From positions 1 through 64,000 of the forward strand of contig NZ_CANMFF010000009.1 in NCBI RefSeq assembly GCF_947497005.1: a stretch of DNA of 64,000 bases, written 5' to 3'. Below are positions 7,953 to 18,406 of the stretch, one piece after another. The stretch comes from an uncultured Ruegeria sp. GTDB lineage: Bacteria > Pseudomonadota > Alphaproteobacteria > Rhodobacterales > Rhodobacteraceae. Below the pieces are notes generated by a model, which saw only the letters and a list, made by a program, of their open reading frames with translations, had not been told where the DNA came from and made no database searches. A program made the translations under genes and the position numbers. The first letter of the stretch is position 1, and every line of letters starts with the position of its first letter.

Positions 7953-8819
7953 ATGTTCCCCGAAAGACTTGCGAAGGATGCAGCCAGCATTCAAGGCCAA
8001 TTCGATCTGGTTCTAGGCGCGTTTGAAGACGTGGATGTAACCCGGGCAATGGCCTACGCTACCCGAGGCGGCAAACGATTGCGGGGGTTTCTGGCCCTGG
8101 AAAGCGCCCGACTTCATGATGTTGAAGAAAACCGTGCGATCTGGCCTGCGACGGCTATCGAGGCGCTGCATGCTTATTCCTTGGTGCATGACGACCTTCC
8201 GTGCATGGATGATGATGATCTGCGTCGCGGGCGCCCTACTGTTCACGTAGAATGGGACGAAGCGACCGCTGTTCTGTCCGGTGATGCCCTTCACACGCTT
8301 GCTTTCGAGCTGTGTATGTACGCTGAGGTTGGAGTTGCGAACGTTCGTGCAGACCTTGCCCTGACGTTGGCCAAAGCCAGCGGCGCGCAAGGCATGGTTC
8401 TTGGACAGGCGTTGGACATTGCGGCGGAAACGGCAGCAGAACCGCTGTCGCTGGACCAGATCACGCGCCTGCAGGCGGGAAAGACGGGTGCTCTGATCGA
8501 GTGGTCTGCCTGCGTTGGTGCCGTTATGGCGCAATCCGACCCAGGACCGTTGCGCCAATATGCCCGTGCACTGGGCCTTGCTTTTCAAATCGCTGATGAC
8601 ATCCTTGATATTGAAGGTGATGCCAAAAAGGCGGGCAAGCGTCTGCAAAAGGATGCTGAGGCAGGGAAAGCCACATTCGTTTCTCTGCTGGGTCTGTCAG
8701 CAGCCAAAGCACGCGCAGATGAACTGGTGGATCAGGCCTGCACCGCATTGGATGGGTATGGCCCAAAAGCTGAAACCTTGAAGGAAGCCGCCCGCTTCGT
8801 TATTGCCCGGGACAGCTAA
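7953..8819 (+). CDS. ispA: Farnesyl diphosphate synthase
   Basis: A 288-residue prenyltransferase that condenses IPP with DMAPP and then with GPP to give farnesyl diphosphate. The first aspartate-rich motif is [16 protein letters not shown] near residue 82 and the second is DDILDIEGD near 212; GGKRLRG near residue 35 binds pyrophosphate. Its ATG follows the xseB stop with no gap. It feeds from the product of dxs just downstream through the MEP pathway, so the two isoprenoid genes form one transcription unit. Confidence 0.95.
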   Translation: MFPERLAKDAASIQGQFDLVLGAFEDVDVTRAMAYATRGGKRLRGFLALESARLHDVEENRAIWPATAIEALHAYSLVHDDLPCMDDDDLRRGRPTVHVEWDEATAVLSGDALHTLAFELCMYAEVGVANVRADLALTLAKASGAQGMVLGQALDIAAETAAEPLSLDQITRLQAGKTGALIEWSACVGAVMAQSDPGPLRQYARALGLAFQIADDILDIEGDAKKAGKRLQKDAEAGKATFVSLLGLSAAKARADELVDQACTALDGYGPKAETLKEAARFVIARDS

Positions 8820-8835
8820 GCCAGGAACGCGCCAA

Positions 8836-10764
8836 ATGTCAGACCGCCCCAACACGCCCCTGCTGGATCTTGTGAACCGCCCTGCGGATCTCAGGCAGTT
8901 CTCGGACGCGCAACTGCATCAGGTCGCACAGGAGTTGCGGGCCGAAACGATCTCTGCGGTTTCCGTTACCGGCGGGCATCTGGGGGCCGGTTTGGGGGTC
9001 GTTGAGCTGACCACAGCGTTACACGCAGTGTTTGATACACCCCGCGACAAGATCATCTGGGATGTGGGTCATCAGTGCTATCCGCATAAAATCCTGACCG
9101 AGCGACGTGACCGCATCCGTACATTGCGTATGAAGGATGGTCTCAGTGGCTTCACCAAGCGCAGTGAGAGCCCCTATGATCCGTTCGGCGCTGCGCATTC
9201 CAGCACGTCGATCAGCGCCGCGCTAGGATTTGCTGTCGCAAGGGATCTGGGCGGTGTAACGCCTGAAGGGTTGGGTGACGCAATTGCAGTGATCGGTGAC
9301 GGTTCGATGTCTGCGGGCATGGCCTTTGAGGCGATGAACAATGCAGGCCACCTGAAAAAGCGTCTGATCGTCATTCTGAATGACAACGAAATGAGCATCG
9401 CCCCTCCGGTGGGTGCCTTGTCAAGCTATCTGTCGCGTATCTATGCCGAAGAACCGTTTCACGATCTTAAAGCCGCTGCCAAGGGCGCAGTGTCGCTGTT
9501 GCCAGAACCATTCCGAGAAGGCGCCAAGCGAGCCAAGGAAATGCTGAAAGGCATGGCGATGGGCGGCACACTCTTTGAAGAGCTTGGGTTTTCCTATCTC
9601 GGCCCTATAGACGGCCATGATATGGACCAGCTTTTGCCAGTTCTTCGGACTGTAAAATCACGGGCAACCGGGCCGATCCTGATCCACGTGCTGACGAAGA
9701 AGGGCAAGGGGTACGCGCCCGCCGAGCAGGCCCGCGACAAGGGCCATGCCACAGCGAAATTCGATGTGGTGACGGGCGAACAGAAGAAGGCTCCTTCTAA
9801 TGCACCCTCTTACACCTCGGTCTTTGGCAAGGCGCTGGCGGACGAGGCCGCGCGCGACGACAAGATTGTAGCGGTGACTGCGGCAATGCCCGATGGTACA
9901 GGTCTGAATCTGTTCGCTGAACGCTTTCCGTCGCGTTGCTTTGACGTGGCGATTGCAGAACAGCACGGCGTGACCTTCTCGGCGGCCCTTGCGGCGGGGG
10001 GAATGAAGCCGTTTTGTGCGATGTATTCGACCTTCCTGCAGCGTGGCTATGACCAGGTGGTGCATGACGTGGCAATTCAGCGACTGCCAGTCCGTTTTGC
10101 TATCGACCGCGCGGGTTTGGTGGGGGCGGACGGTGCCACCCACGCCGGATCGTTCGATATCGCCTATCTATCCAATCTGCCGGGTATCGTCGTGATGGCG
10201 GCTGCGGATGAAGCCGAACTGATGCATATGGTGGCAACTGCTGCCGCACATAACGAAGGCCCCATCGCCTTCCGCTACCCTCGCGGCGAAGGCGTCGGCG
10301 TAGATCTTCCCGAACGCGGCGACGTATTGGAAATCGGCAAGGGGCGTATGATCCAGACTGGAGCGCGCGTGGCCTTGCTGTCCTTCGGTACCCGACTGGC
10401 AGAGGTGCAAAAAGCAGCGGAGTCTCTGGCGGTCAAAGGTATTGCACCAACCATTGCTGACGCCCGCTTTGCCAAACCTCTGGACTGCGACCTGATTCTG
10501 GACCTGGCGGCCAATCACGAGGCGTTGATCACCATTGAAGAAGGCGCTGTTGGTGGCTTTGGCAGCCATGTTGCGCAACTTCTGGCGGACACAGGTGTTT
10601 TTGATCGGGGGTTGAAATATCGCTCAATGGTTCTTCCGGACATTTTCATCGATCAAGCCAATCCGGCGGACATGTATGCCGTGGCCGGAATGAATGCCGA
10701 GCAGATCGAAGCCAGGGTATTAGATGTTCTGGGCGTGGCCTCAATCGGTGAAAAACGCGCATAG
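8836..10764 (+). CDS. dxs: 1-deoxy-D-xylulose-5-phosphate synthase
   Basis: A thiamine-diphosphate enzyme of about 642 residues, normal for the family, making the first intermediate of the MEP isoprenoid pathway from pyruvate and glyceraldehyde 3-phosphate. The thiamine-binding region [18 protein letters not shown] is near residue 150 and the transketolase-type pyrimidine and C-terminal domains follow ([30 protein letters not shown]). I chose the ATG at 8836 with AGGAA upstream over one at 8803. It lies 16 bases after ispA. Confidence 0.96.
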   Translation: MSDRPNTPLLDLVNRPADLRQFSDAQLHQVAQELRAETISAVSVTGGHLGAGLGVVELTTALHAVFDTPRDKIIWDVGHQCYPHKILTERRDRIRTLRMKDGLSGFTKRSESPYDPFGAAHSSTSISAALGFAVARDLGGVTPEGLGDAIAVIGDGSMSAGMAFEAMNNAGHLKKRLIVILNDNEMSIAPPVGALSSYLSRIYAEEPFHDLKAAAKGAVSLLPEPFREGAKRAKEMLKGMAMGGTLFEELGFSYLGPIDGHDMDQLLPVLRTVKSRATGPILIHVLTKKGKGYAPAEQARDKGHATAKFDVVTGEQKKAPSNAPSYTSVFGKALADEAARDDKIVAVTAAMPDGTGLNLFAERFPSRCFDVAIAEQHGVTFSAALAAGGMKPFCAMYSTFLQRGYDQVVHDVAIQRLPVRFAIDRAGLVGADGATHAGSFDIAYLSNLPGIVVMAAADEAELMHMVATAAAHNEGPIAFRYPRGEGVGVDLPERGDVLEIGKGRMIQTGARVALLSFGTRLAEVQKAAESLAVKGIAPTIADARFAKPLDCDLILDLAANHEALITIEEGAVGGFGSHVAQLLADTGVFDRGLKYRSMVLPDIFIDQANPADMYAVAGMNAEQIEARVLDVLGVASIGEKRA

Positions 10765-10991
10765 GATTCGATCATTATGGTCCACTCCGCGCAGCTAGTG
10801 AATTGGGTGCTCGCAGAAAACGATGCGGTCGACGAGTAACTCAGCCAATAGGGCGAATACCTGACTTAAACGCGCCGACGCACTGAGATGTCAGCACGTT
10901 TGCCAAACTCTCTCATACCCGGAAAATCGCAGACGCCACGATTTCGTGTTACCCTTCTTTTAGTGGAATGCTGAAACGAGAAGGGGACGAC

Positions 10992-12011
10992 GTGTCTAAA
11001 CGTCGAGTAAAACTGGTTTTTTTTGCAATCGCATTATTGCCAGTTTGTGTTTTTGCACTGCACGAGATTATTCAAAAGCACATGATTGCGACCGAATTGG
11101 ACGTTCCCATCAGCATTCTTACCGACGAGCGTACGTGGCTTGAGGCTGTAGGGCGGTTTCGATTTCTTGCCGCTGCATGGTTTTTTGCAGCGCTCGCTTT
11201 GTTACCTGTGGCTGTGTTGGTCCGCAATTTGTCACGCCCTACGGAACGGCAGACCAGAGTAACCGCCATCGCAATTGTTCTGGCCATTCTTCTTCTGGCG
11301 ATTGTGCCGACTGTCCAACAGCATGTGACGTCAAAGACACCGCAAATCTATCACCAGGTCGGCAAAACTGTATTTGAATTGGCATTGTCTCAGGGGACTC
11401 TGCCCGGATGTATGGACCCCGACGATACCTGGCTGCTGGGAAGGTGCGGTGACATGCCGGTATTTACACTTTTCAGGCGTATATTAGACGTGATCAACGC
11501 ACTTGCCGGGCTTGCCATTGGGTCATTGATCGTTGGGATGATTCTGTGCCTGGGATCCCGCGAAACCCGCGATATCGAAGAAACCGCTGCCGAGTTGGCA
11601 AAAAACCTGCGTCAAATGCGACAACAGCTGTATCTGTCCAGTCTTATCCTCACCTTTGGTATGTTCTTTGCAGCAAGCTGGATGTATTGGCCCCTGCCCC
11701 TGATCTCGGATTCTGAAAGAGCCGCCTACAATTCGCTGGTGACCGCTTCTGCGCTTTTTACAGGAACCTATTTTTGCTTGTTGATGTTGAGCTATTTCCT
11801 TCCTGTGGCTGTCATACTGGATGGAAGGATCGCCAACCTTGCCGTCGCTGCCAGCCAGGAAAGTGAGGCTGAAGATGCGTTTGACATTGAAGAATGGAGG
11901 TCTTCGCACAAGCTGGCCGAGGGTACGGGCGACATTATCCGCGCCGGCTTTGCGCTGGCCGCGCCAATTTTAGCCGCATTCGCCGGGGGTATATCCCCAA
12001 TTACCGGGTAA
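10992..12011 (+). CDS. Unknown multi-pass membrane protein
   Basis: About 339 residues with five to six hydrophobic segments: LVFFAIALLPVCVFAL at the N-terminus, AAWFFAALALLPVAVL, AIAIVLAILLLAIV, ALAGLAIGSLIVGMILCLG, LYLSSLILTFGMFFAASW and LFTGTYFCLLMLSYFLPVAV. A short acidic cytoplasmic tail ends in a weakly hydrophobic stretch. I recognise no family. The frame has an ATG at 10968, but the GTG at 10992 has AAGGGGAC just before it and is better supported. It has its own promoter region of about 225 bases after dxs and no obvious operon partner. Confidence 0.7.
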   Translation: MSKRRVKLVFFAIALLPVCVFALHEIIQKHMIATELDVPISILTDERTWLEAVGRFRFLAAAWFFAALALLPVAVLVRNLSRPTERQTRVTAIAIVLAILLLAIVPTVQQHVTSKTPQIYHQVGKTVFELALSQGTLPGCMDPDDTWLLGRCGDMPVFTLFRRILDVINALAGLAIGSLIVGMILCLGSRETRDIEETAAELAKNLRQMRQQLYLSSLILTFGMFFAASWMYWPLPLISDSERAAYNSLVTASALFTGTYFCLLMLSYFLPVAVILDGRIANLAVAASQESEAEDAFDIEEWRSSHKLAEGTGDIIRAGFALAAPILAAFAGGISPITG

Positions 12012-12152
12012 CTTCTGAGTGAATCGCGGTTGGTGCTTACCCACCCGTGAATGAGATCATGGGACTTGCCGCAAAATGAAGGCGGGATCGAAGGCGTGTA
12101 AATTGCGCGACAAGTCACCTGGCCAAGTATTCACTAATTTTTTGGGTTTATT

Positions 12153-12197
12153 TGGTGCCGCTGAAGGGGCTCGAACCCCCGACCCCATCATTGCGAA
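12153..12197 (-). pseudogene. 3' half of a split tRNA-Thr-like gene
   Basis: On the minus strand this is the 3' part of a tRNA: anticodon loop remainder, variable region, T-arm GGGGGTTCGAGCCCC and the acceptor strand CAGCGGC plus CCA. Its 7-base acceptor strand is exactly complementary to the 5' fragment at 13297-13331, and the two join to a 76-base cloverleaf. A single base would give anticodon CGC in the joined form where threonine needs CGT, but the acceptor stem is not of alanine type. Confidence 0.85.
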
Positions 12198-12892
12198 TTT
12201 TGGCGTCCATGGGTTGGATGTGACCGGCTCAAATGGAGCACTCTCGTTCTATCGATATTTGCAATTGCCTTCTCAGCCCCTCGTGCAGCGCTTAGCAAGA
12301 CATCGCGATAGGTGGGCCCGGCCTTTCCCCCTTCATGATCGTGAAGCGGCGCCAGTCCTTGGAGATGCATAGCTAATCGTGTGTCAAACTGCTCGAAGTC
12401 AGAGAAGCCGTCAGCCAATTTTTCCAGGGTTTCCACACGCAACGTTGAAATGAACTCTGCGGCCAGAGCCACGTCAGTCTCTCTCAGGGCGAAATGAGTT
12501 CGTTCAAATATCGATGCAAGCTCACCGCCTCGGGACTTACAAGCAGCCCGCTTTCGCCGAAACGTTTCTAGATCTTCCGTATTGATTTCTTCCGTAGGTT
12601 TCTCGGATATTCGGAGCATCTCCTGCCCCAAGTAGAAATAGTCGTCGTCCAGCTGCTTCTGACCTTCCAATATCGACGCTGCAGTGTCCGCACGAAAAGC
12701 CGCCCACTTGCGATCAAATGATTTTGCTGCTGCCCGTCGAACGTACCAGCCTCCGAGCAACGTTATCAGGACGAGCGTGACAATAATTCCGATCATTTCG
12801 GATGTCAGGTTGAGCACCATATCATCCGAGGTGAGATAACTCCAAGCATCGCAAAGAAGGCAGTGTTCATTGGCATCGTTTGGACTAGTCAT
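12188..12892 (-). CDS. Unknown single-pass membrane protein in the tRNA-Thr insert
   Basis: About 234 residues with one membrane segment near residues 33-52 (MIGIIVTLVLITLLGGWYV) and a long, charged, probably helical soluble part rich in E, D and R. I do not recognise a family. The ATG at 12890-12892 has AGGAAC upstream, and the frame is open for 27 codons before it. The stop codon lies inside the tRNA 3' half, so the reading frame ends on the element's boundary; the end of the protein may have been set by the recombination. It is the only protein gene in the insert. Confidence 0.6.
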   Translation of the reverse strand: MTSPNDANEHCLLCDAWSYLTSDDMVLNLTSEMIGIIVTLVLITLLGGWYVRRAAAKSFDRKWAAFRADTAASILEGQKQLDDDYFYLGQEMLRISEKPTEEINTEDLETFRRKRAACKSRGGELASIFERTHFALRETDVALAAEFISTLRVETLEKLADGFSDFEQFDTRLAMHLQGLAPLHDHEGGKAGPTYRDVLLSAARGAEKAIANIDRTRVLHLSRSHPTHGRQNSQ

Positions 12893-13130
12893 TGATGTTC
12901 CTGCGAGGGCTGGATCGTTTAGATTACCGATTGTGCCATTCAAATTGAGGATTTGGCGACTGAGTGCAAGCAACTCGGCTTGTTGGGCGAGTTCCGCTAT
13001 ACACAGGGAAGTTTCGCGACTGCGGCAGATGTCCGCAATGTGGGCTGCGAATGCAGCATCGAAATAATGCGTTAAACGTCGGCTTTGGGCCAGAAACTAC
13101 AATTCGGTTGGTAAAACGATAGAAAACTGA

Positions 13131-13206
13131 TGGTGCCTCAAGAGGGACTCGAACCCCCGACCTTGTCCTTACGAAGGACCTGCTCTACCAGCTGAGCTAT
13201 TGAGGC
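13131..13206 (-). tRNA. tRNA-Thr (CGT), intact, inside the insert
   Basis: A complete 76-base cloverleaf with acceptor GCCTCAA / TTGAGGC, anticodon loop TTCGTAA and encoded CCA. It lies 90 bases downstream, in transcription direction, of the orphan 5' half of the resident tRNA-Thr-like gene, so it can use that gene's promoter. It differs from the broken gene in the acceptor and anticodon stems, so it is not a simple duplicate. Confidence 0.95.
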
Positions 13207-13296
13207 TTTCAGACCCTACTATGGCCCTACTAGTTCTAAGTGTTTGCCGCGAACTCATTGGTTTCGGAAGTCATTCTCGCGGGGACCCGCTAATTT

Positions 13297-13331
13297 CGAA
13301 TGACGTGTTCTACCAGCTGAGCTACAGCGGC
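13297..13331 (-). pseudogene. 5' half of a split tRNA-Thr-like gene
   Basis: On the minus strand this reads GCCGCTGTAGCTCAGCTGG and on to CGTCATTCG, i.e. acceptor strand, D-arm and the 5' side of the anticodon arm. It stops within the anticodon loop. The missing 3' half is at 12153-12197 on the same strand. The short ATTCG shared by both break sites is a plausible crossover core. Confidence 0.88.
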
Positions 13332-13532
13332 ACCGTAGGTCACCCGGAACTGGTTCTGACCGGGTGCGAAGATCGTTTAAACTGTCAAACTGGTGCCTGC
13401 AAGCCCGGTTGTAATCGTATCGACGTAGCTATGCGTCACCACAGGTCTCAGCTTGTGAGAGGCCTGCCTGCGACCAAACCGTCGAGTTGGAACGTTCGTC
13501 TGTGAATTTTTTGTAACGGTGTGGGACTCAAA

Positions 13533-13570
13533 TTGACTAGCTTCATATATTTCTATATTTCATGAAATAT
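13533..13570 (+). promoter_or_regulatory. ars operon promoter and ArsR operator
   Basis: A possible -35 (TTGACT, 13533) and -10 (TATATT, 13554) are followed by a perfect 16-base palindrome ATATTTCATGAAATAT at 13555-13570. The palindrome overlaps the -10 and the start codon of the ArsR-ArsC gene, so a repressor bound there would block transcription directly. The assignment as the ArsR operator is inferred from position. Confidence 0.65.
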
Positions 13571-14402
13571 GAAAAAAAAGATAACCGATCAACTGGCCAT
13601 CCTTGGCCACCCGCAACGTATCACTGTGTTTCGCATGTTAGTGCGACGATTTCCTGACACTGTTCCGGCAGGCGAGCTGGCGACTGAACTGGATATCAAA
13701 CCCAGCACCATGTCGAACTATCTCAACGCTTTACAGAGGTCCGGGCTGGTCAAGCAGGAGCGATCCGGGACGTCTCTTCTTTATTCGATAGAAATGAAGA
13801 ACGTGCAGCAAATGCTCGATTTCCTGATTGTGGACTGCTGCCGCGGCCGTCCTGATCTTTGTATGCCTTCACCCAAGGGAAGTGACACTATGACTGACCG
13901 TAAGTTCAATGTGTTGTTCATTTGCGTGGGCAATTCCGCCCGCTCGATTTTTGCCGAATCCCTGCTGCGTGAGATCGGCGGTGATCGGTTCAATGTGTAT
14001 TCAGCTGGAATACGGCCAAGCTCAGCGCTCAACCCGTTTGCCTTGCAGGTTCTGAATGACAAGGGGCACGATACCTCGGTCCTGCGATCGAAGAATGTAT
14101 CCGAGTTTTCGGGGCCGGACGCGCCAGATCTGGATTTTGTTTTTACTGTTTGCAACCAGGCCGCCAACGAGGAGTGCCCGGCATGGGACGGTCAACCGAT
14201 CAGCGGCCACTGGGGCATGGTTGATCCGGTCAAGGCAGAAGGCACCGACGCCGAGAAGAGCCTGGCCTTCCAAAACGCCTACGGCGCGCTGCAGCGACGG
14301 ATTCAGGCCTTCACATCTTTGCCAGTCGAAAGTCTTGACCGGATCGCACGTCAATCCGCTGTCGATGAAATCGGGCGGGCGCCACTCGAGGACACGAAAT
14401 GA
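13569..14402 (+). CDS. ArsR repressor - ArsC arsenate reductase fusion
   Basis: A 277-residue fusion. Residues 1-85 form an ArsR-type winged helix ([24 protein letters not shown]), followed by a cysteine cluster [10 protein letters not shown] that may bind arsenite. From about residue 112 comes a low-molecular-weight phosphatase-type arsenate reductase with the P-loop ICVGNSARS and the later [10 protein letters not shown] region. It would sense arsenite and reduce arsenate to arsenite with one polypeptide. First gene of a four-gene operon whose members overlap by four bases. No clear ribosome site precedes the ATG. Confidence 0.92.
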   Translation: MKKKITDQLAILGHPQRITVFRMLVRRFPDTVPAGELATELDIKPSTMSNYLNALQRSGLVKQERSGTSLLYSIEMKNVQQMLDFLIVDCCRGRPDLCMPSPKGSDTMTDRKFNVLFICVGNSARSIFAESLLREIGGDRFNVYSAGIRPSSALNPFALQVLNDKGHDTSVLRSKNVSEFSGPDAPDLDFVFTVCNQAANEECPAWDGQPISGHWGMVDPVKAEGTDAEKSLAFQNAYGALQRRIQAFTSLPVESLDRIARQSAVDEIGRAPLEDTK

Positions 14403-15397
14403 CGATCTATGCGCTGAACGGCCTTGGCCGGATGGGAAAACTGGCCCTGAAACCTTTGCTGGAACAGGGCGCAAGGATCGCCTGGATCAACGATGCCGTC
14501 GGTGATCCCGAGATGCATGCACATTTGTTGGAGTTCGACACGGTCCATGGGCGCTGGGACGCACAGTTCAGCCATGATGCTGACAGCATCACCGTGAATG
14601 GAACCCGTCTGCCTTTCATTGGCACCAAAGACCCGGGCGCCCTACCGCTGGATGGCGTTGACGTGGTGATCGACTGTACTGGCGTTTTCAAGACCGAGGC
14701 CAAGCTGGACCCGTATTTCGATGCTGGAGTGAAGAAGGTTGTTGTCTCAGCCCCGGTCAAAGACGGCCCGACGGCCAATATCGTCATGGGTGTGAATGAC
14801 AGCACCTATGATCCAGCGACCCATAAGATCGTGACAGCAGCGTCCTGCACCACCAACTGTCTGGCGCCTGTCGTCAAAGTGATCCACGAAAATCTGGGCA
14901 TCCGTCACGGGTCGATGACCACGATTCACGACGTGACCAACACACAGACCATTGTCGATCGGCCAGCAAAAGACTTGCGGCGCGCGCGTTCGGCCCTGAA
15001 TTCGCTGATCCCGACCACCACCGGCTCGGCCACGGCCATCACGCTGATTTACCCGGAACTCAAAGGCCGCCTGAACGGTCACGCAGTACGGGTGCCGCTA
15101 CTGAACGCCTCGTTGACCGATTGCGTGTTCGAGGTTGAACGTGAAACCACGGTTGAAGAGGTCAATGCATTCTTTGAAGCCGCCGCCGGAGGTGATCTGA
15201 AGGGCATTCTGGGCTATGAAACCCGCCCCTTGGTTTCAACTGACTATACCAATGACGAACGCTCCTCGATTGTCGATGCGCCGTCGACCATGGTTGTGAA
15301 CGGGACGCAGGTGAAAATCTACGCGTGGTACGATAACGAGATGAGCTATGCGCATCGACTGGTGGATGTCGCATTGATGGTAGGGTCATCCCTGTGA
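14399..15397 (+). CDS. ArsJ-associated glyceraldehyde-3-phosphate dehydrogenase
   Basis: A 332-residue type I GAPDH with the NAD-binding start [11 protein letters not shown], the catalytic cysteine in [10 protein letters not shown] near residue 152 and the C-terminal [14 protein letters not shown]. Next to arsJ, such enzymes act with arsenate in place of phosphate and make 1-arseno-3-phosphoglycerate, which ArsJ exports. It overlaps both neighbours by four bases. The glycolytic copy is presumably elsewhere. Confidence 0.93.
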   Translation: MTIYALNGLGRMGKLALKPLLEQGARIAWINDAVGDPEMHAHLLEFDTVHGRWDAQFSHDADSITVNGTRLPFIGTKDPGALPLDGVDVVIDCTGVFKTEAKLDPYFDAGVKKVVVSAPVKDGPTANIVMGVNDSTYDPATHKIVTAASCTTNCLAPVVKVIHENLGIRHGSMTTIHDVTNTQTIVDRPAKDLRRARSALNSLIPTTTGSATAITLIYPELKGRLNGHAVRVPLLNASLTDCVFEVERETTVEEVNAFFEAAAGGDLKGILGYETRPLVSTDYTNDERSSIVDAPSTMVVNGTQVKIYAWYDNEMSYAHRLVDVALMVGSSL

Positions 15398-16659
15398 CAC
15401 AGCGGCCCGAAGGACTGTCGGCCTATATCGCGGTTACGGCGGCCTATTGGGCTTTCATGCTGACCGACGGTGCACTCAGGATGTTGGTGCTGCTGCACTT
15501 TCACACCATGGGCTTCTCTCCGGTTCAACTGGCATATCTGTTTGTACTTTATGAGATCGCCGGGATTGTCACCAATCTGTCCGCAGGCTGGATAGCAGCG
15601 CGGTTCGGATTGACCTCGACCCTTTATGCGGGGCTGGGGTTGCAGGTGGTGGCGCTGCTCGCGATGACGCAGCTTGACACGAACTGGACCGTTGCCGCTT
15701 CGGTCACCTTTGTGATGATGGTGCAAGGAGCCAGCGGAGTGGCCAAGGATCTGGCCAAGATGTCTTCGAAATCGTCGGTCAAGCTGTTGGCTCCGACCGA
15801 AGGCGGCGGTTTATTTCGCTGGGTTGCGGTCTTGACGGGATCGAAAAACGCCGTCAAAGGGCTGGGTTTCCTGTTGGGGGCGGCCATGCTGGCAACGCTG
15901 GGCTTCATGACGGCAATCCTTGTCATGGCTGCCGCTCTGGCGTTGATCCTGTTCGCAGTTATCCTGTTCATGCCGGCAGGCCTACCGAAGGGACGCAAAG
16001 GCGCGAAATTTTCTGAGGTTTTTTCGAAATCCGCCAATGTGAACTGGTTGTCTGCGGCGCGCGTCTTTCTGTTCGGTGCGCGAGATGTCTGGTTTGTGGT
16101 TGGCATCCCGGTCTATTTTTATGCGGTCCTGTCAGACGGCACAGAAGAGGGCAATCGGGCCGCGTTCTTCATGGTCGGGACATTTATGGCGGTATGGGTC
16201 ATCCTCTACGGCGTAGTGCAAGCCAGCGCGCCGAAGATATTGCGTGCAAGGGACCGAACCGAAAGTGATCTGATCCGTGCCGCGCGAAGCTGGGCGGTCA
16301 TCCTATTCTGTGTTCCCGCGGCTCTAACATTAGTAGTTTCGCTGTCGGATAGCCCAGAGACTTGGCTCACCATAACGCTTGTAGTTGGCTTGCTGATCTT
16401 CGGTGCGATCTTCGCAGTCAACTCATCACTGCATTCTTATCTGATTCTGGCCTTCACCCGGTCTGAGCGCGTGACGATGGATGTTGGCTTTTACTACATG
16501 GCGAATGCGGCGGGTCGGTTAGTTGGAACCGTACTGTCCGGCCTGACCTTTCAGGTGGGGGGGTTACCCATGGTTCTTGGCACGGCAACCGTTATGGTTG
16601 CCCTTGCCGCACTGATGTCCGGCAAACTCACAGATCAAACTTCCGAGGCGCTCTCATGA
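15394..16659 (+). CDS. arsJ: ArsJ organoarsenical exporter, MFS
   Basis: A 421-residue major-facilitator permease with about twelve hydrophobic segments and the ArsJ-like start [26 protein letters not shown]. With the preceding GAPDH it forms the known pair that detoxifies arsenate by making and exporting 1-arseno-3-phosphoglycerate. Four-base overlaps on both sides indicate tight coupling. Confidence 0.92.
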   Translation: MTQRPEGLSAYIAVTAAYWAFMLTDGALRMLVLLHFHTMGFSPVQLAYLFVLYEIAGIVTNLSAGWIAARFGLTSTLYAGLGLQVVALLAMTQLDTNWTVAASVTFVMMVQGASGVAKDLAKMSSKSSVKLLAPTEGGGLFRWVAVLTGSKNAVKGLGFLLGAAMLATLGFMTAILVMAAALALILFAVILFMPAGLPKGRKGAKFSEVFSKSANVNWLSAARVFLFGARDVWFVVGIPVYFYAVLSDGTEEGNRAAFFMVGTFMAVWVILYGVVQASAPKILRARDRTESDLIRAARSWAVILFCVPAALTLVVSLSDSPETWLTITLVVGLLIFGAIFAVNSSLHSYLILAFTRSERVTMDVGFYYMANAAGRLVGTVLSGLTFQVGGLPMVLGTATVMVALAALMSGKLTDQTSEALS

Positions 16660-17678
16660 GCATTTTCGAACGCTATCTCACGGTTTGGATTGCCCTTGCG
16701 ATGATTGGCGGCGTCCTAATCGGACTAGCCGCGCCGGGACTGGTGCAACTGGTGGCAAACGCTGAGATTGCCAGCGTCAATCTGGTTGTGGCCGTGCTGA
16801 TCTGGGCAATGGTCTATCCGATGATGGTCAACGTCGATTTCGGCGCAGTCGCCGGGGTTGCCCGCCAACCGCGTGGTCTGATTGTTACGCTGGTGGTAAA
16901 TTGGCTGATAAAACCCTTCACTATGGCACTGCTGGCCGTTGTGTTTTTTGACTATGTCTTCGCGCCCTGGATCGCGCCTGAAGACGCCGCCCAATACACC
17001 GCTGGTCTGATCTTGTTGGGGGCAGCACCCTGCACCGCCATGGTGTTTGTGTGGTCGCAACTCACCAAAGGCGACGCGACCTACACTCTGGTTCAGGTCT
17101 CGGTCAATGATCTGATCATGGTCGTTGCGTTTGCGCCGATCGTGGCCTTTTTGCTGGGCGTCACCGACATTGAAGTGCCGTGGCAGACACTGGTATTGGC
17201 CACGATCCTTTATGTTGTGTTACCGCTTGTCGCCGGGTTGATCACTCGCCGCAATTTAGGCTCTAAACAAGCGATTAAATCCTTTTCGACCCGGGTAAAA
17301 CCGTGGTCTGTGATGGGATTGATCGCAACTGTGGTTATCCTGTTCGGCTTGCAGGGCCAGACCATTCTGGCGAAACCGTTGGTTATCGTTCTGATCGCTG
17401 TTCCCATTCTGATCCAAAGCTACGGTATTTTTGCCATAGCCTATGGTGCCGCTTATGCGCTGAAAGTTCCCCACCGGATCGCAGCCCCCTGTGCCATGAT
17501 CGGGACATCGAACTTCTTCGAATTGGCCGTTGCCGTAGCAATCAGCTTGTTCGGTCTACATTCCGGCGCGGCATTGGCAACCGTTGTGGGCGTTCTGGTC
17601 GAAGTGCCGGTGATGTTGTCTCTTGTGGCTTTCGCCAACCGCACGCGCGCGCGGTTTCCAGCACCTGCGACACAGTAG
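16656..17678 (+). CDS. acr3: Arsenite efflux permease Acr3
   Basis: A 340-residue permease of the bile/arsenite/riboflavin superfamily with about ten membrane segments. The conserved motif [13 protein letters not shown] near residue 123 contains the Acr3 cysteine needed for arsenite transport, and [19 protein letters not shown] near the C-terminus is also typical. It expels the arsenite produced by the ArsC domain. Last gene of the operon. Confidence 0.95.
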   Translation: MSIFERYLTVWIALAMIGGVLIGLAAPGLVQLVANAEIASVNLVVAVLIWAMVYPMMVNVDFGAVAGVARQPRGLIVTLVVNWLIKPFTMALLAVVFFDYVFAPWIAPEDAAQYTAGLILLGAAPCTAMVFVWSQLTKGDATYTLVQVSVNDLIMVVAFAPIVAFLLGVTDIEVPWQTLVLATILYVVLPLVAGLITRRNLGSKQAIKSFSTRVKPWSVMGLIATVVILFGLQGQTILAKPLVIVLIAVPILIQSYGIFAIAYGAAYALKVPHRIAAPCAMIGTSNFFELAVAVAISLFGLHSGAALATVVGVLVEVPVMLSLVAFANRTRARFPAPATQ

Positions 17679-17710
17679 GATTGGCCAACGCAGCAGAACG
17701 ACGATCATAT

Positions 17711-17731
17711 CTGGCGGCTACACACCGCCAG
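17711..17731. terminator. Hairpin between acr3 and cobO
   Basis: CTGGCGG and CCGCCAG pair across seven bases between two converging genes. No T-run is present, so it is a weak terminator candidate. Confidence 0.4.
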
Positions 17732-17750
17732 CCTCACACCACACGCTGCT

Positions 17751-18350
17751 TCAGAAATCCACACCGCGCTGTGCTTTGATACCCGCTTGGAACGGATGCT
17801 TCTCCTCGGTCATTTCAGTGACCAGATCGGCATATTCACGCAGGGCTTGCGGTGCGTCACGACCTGTTAGAAACACGCTGGTCTTGTCAGAGCGTACTTT
17901 CAACCCTTCGATGACCTGTTCGACCGTCAGGTATTCGTAACGCAGGGCGATGTTGATCTCATCTAATACGATCAGATCATACTCTCCGCTTGCCATCAGG
18001 GCGCGTGCTTTGTCGAAAGCGGCATTTGCCGCGGCAATGTCACGCTCGCGATCCTGCGTGTCCCAGGTAAAACCTTCACCCATCGTGTGCCATGTCACCA
18101 GATCGCGTTCCTCAAAGAAACGGCGTTCACCAGTTTTCCATTTGCCCTTGATGAACTGCACAACGCCAACTTTCTGACCCCAGCCCAAGGCGCGAATGAC
18201 CACGCCGAACGCTGCCGAGGATTTACCCTTGCCCTTGCCGGTATTAATCAAAACCAGACCGCGCCCGGGGTCGACCGCTTCGGACACTTTCTTTCGGTGC
18301 TTTGCCTGCACCTTCTGCATCTTTTCCTTGTGATCCTGCGCGTCGCTCAT
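17751..18350 (-). CDS. cobO: Corrinoid adenosyltransferase
   Basis: A 199-residue CobA/CobO/BtuR-type ATP:cob(I)alamin adenosyltransferase, which adds the adenosyl group in cobalamin synthesis and salvage. The P-loop VLINTGKGKGKSSAAFG is near residue 32; later landmarks are VQFIKGKWKTGE, LIVLDEINIALRY and VFLTGRDAPQAL. A lysine-rich N-terminal tail precedes the P-loop. No other cobalamin genes are in the window. Confidence 0.95.
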   Translation of the reverse strand: MSDAQDHKEKMQKVQAKHRKKVSEAVDPGRGLVLINTGKGKGKSSAAFGVVIRALGWGQKVGVVQFIKGKWKTGERRFFEERDLVTWHTMGEGFTWDTQDRERDIAAANAAFDKARALMASGEYDLIVLDEINIALRYEYLTVEQVIEGLKVRSDKTSVFLTGRDAPQALREYADLVTEMTEEKHPFQAGIKAQRGVDF

Positions 18351-18406
18351 TTGGGAACCTCTTTGATTGTCCGGCCCAACCTAGGGGAAGATTGCGAAAG
18401 GTAAAG

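Noticed and set aside
12153..12197. Intact tRNA-Ala (CGC) from the joined halves
   Set aside because: The joined anticodon would read CGC, but the acceptor stem lacks the G3-U70 pair of alanine tRNAs; a threonine-type tRNA with a base change at the junction fits better.
13281..13331. CRISPR or other repeat array near the split tRNA
   Set aside because: The repeats seen are tRNA stems; there are no regular spacers.
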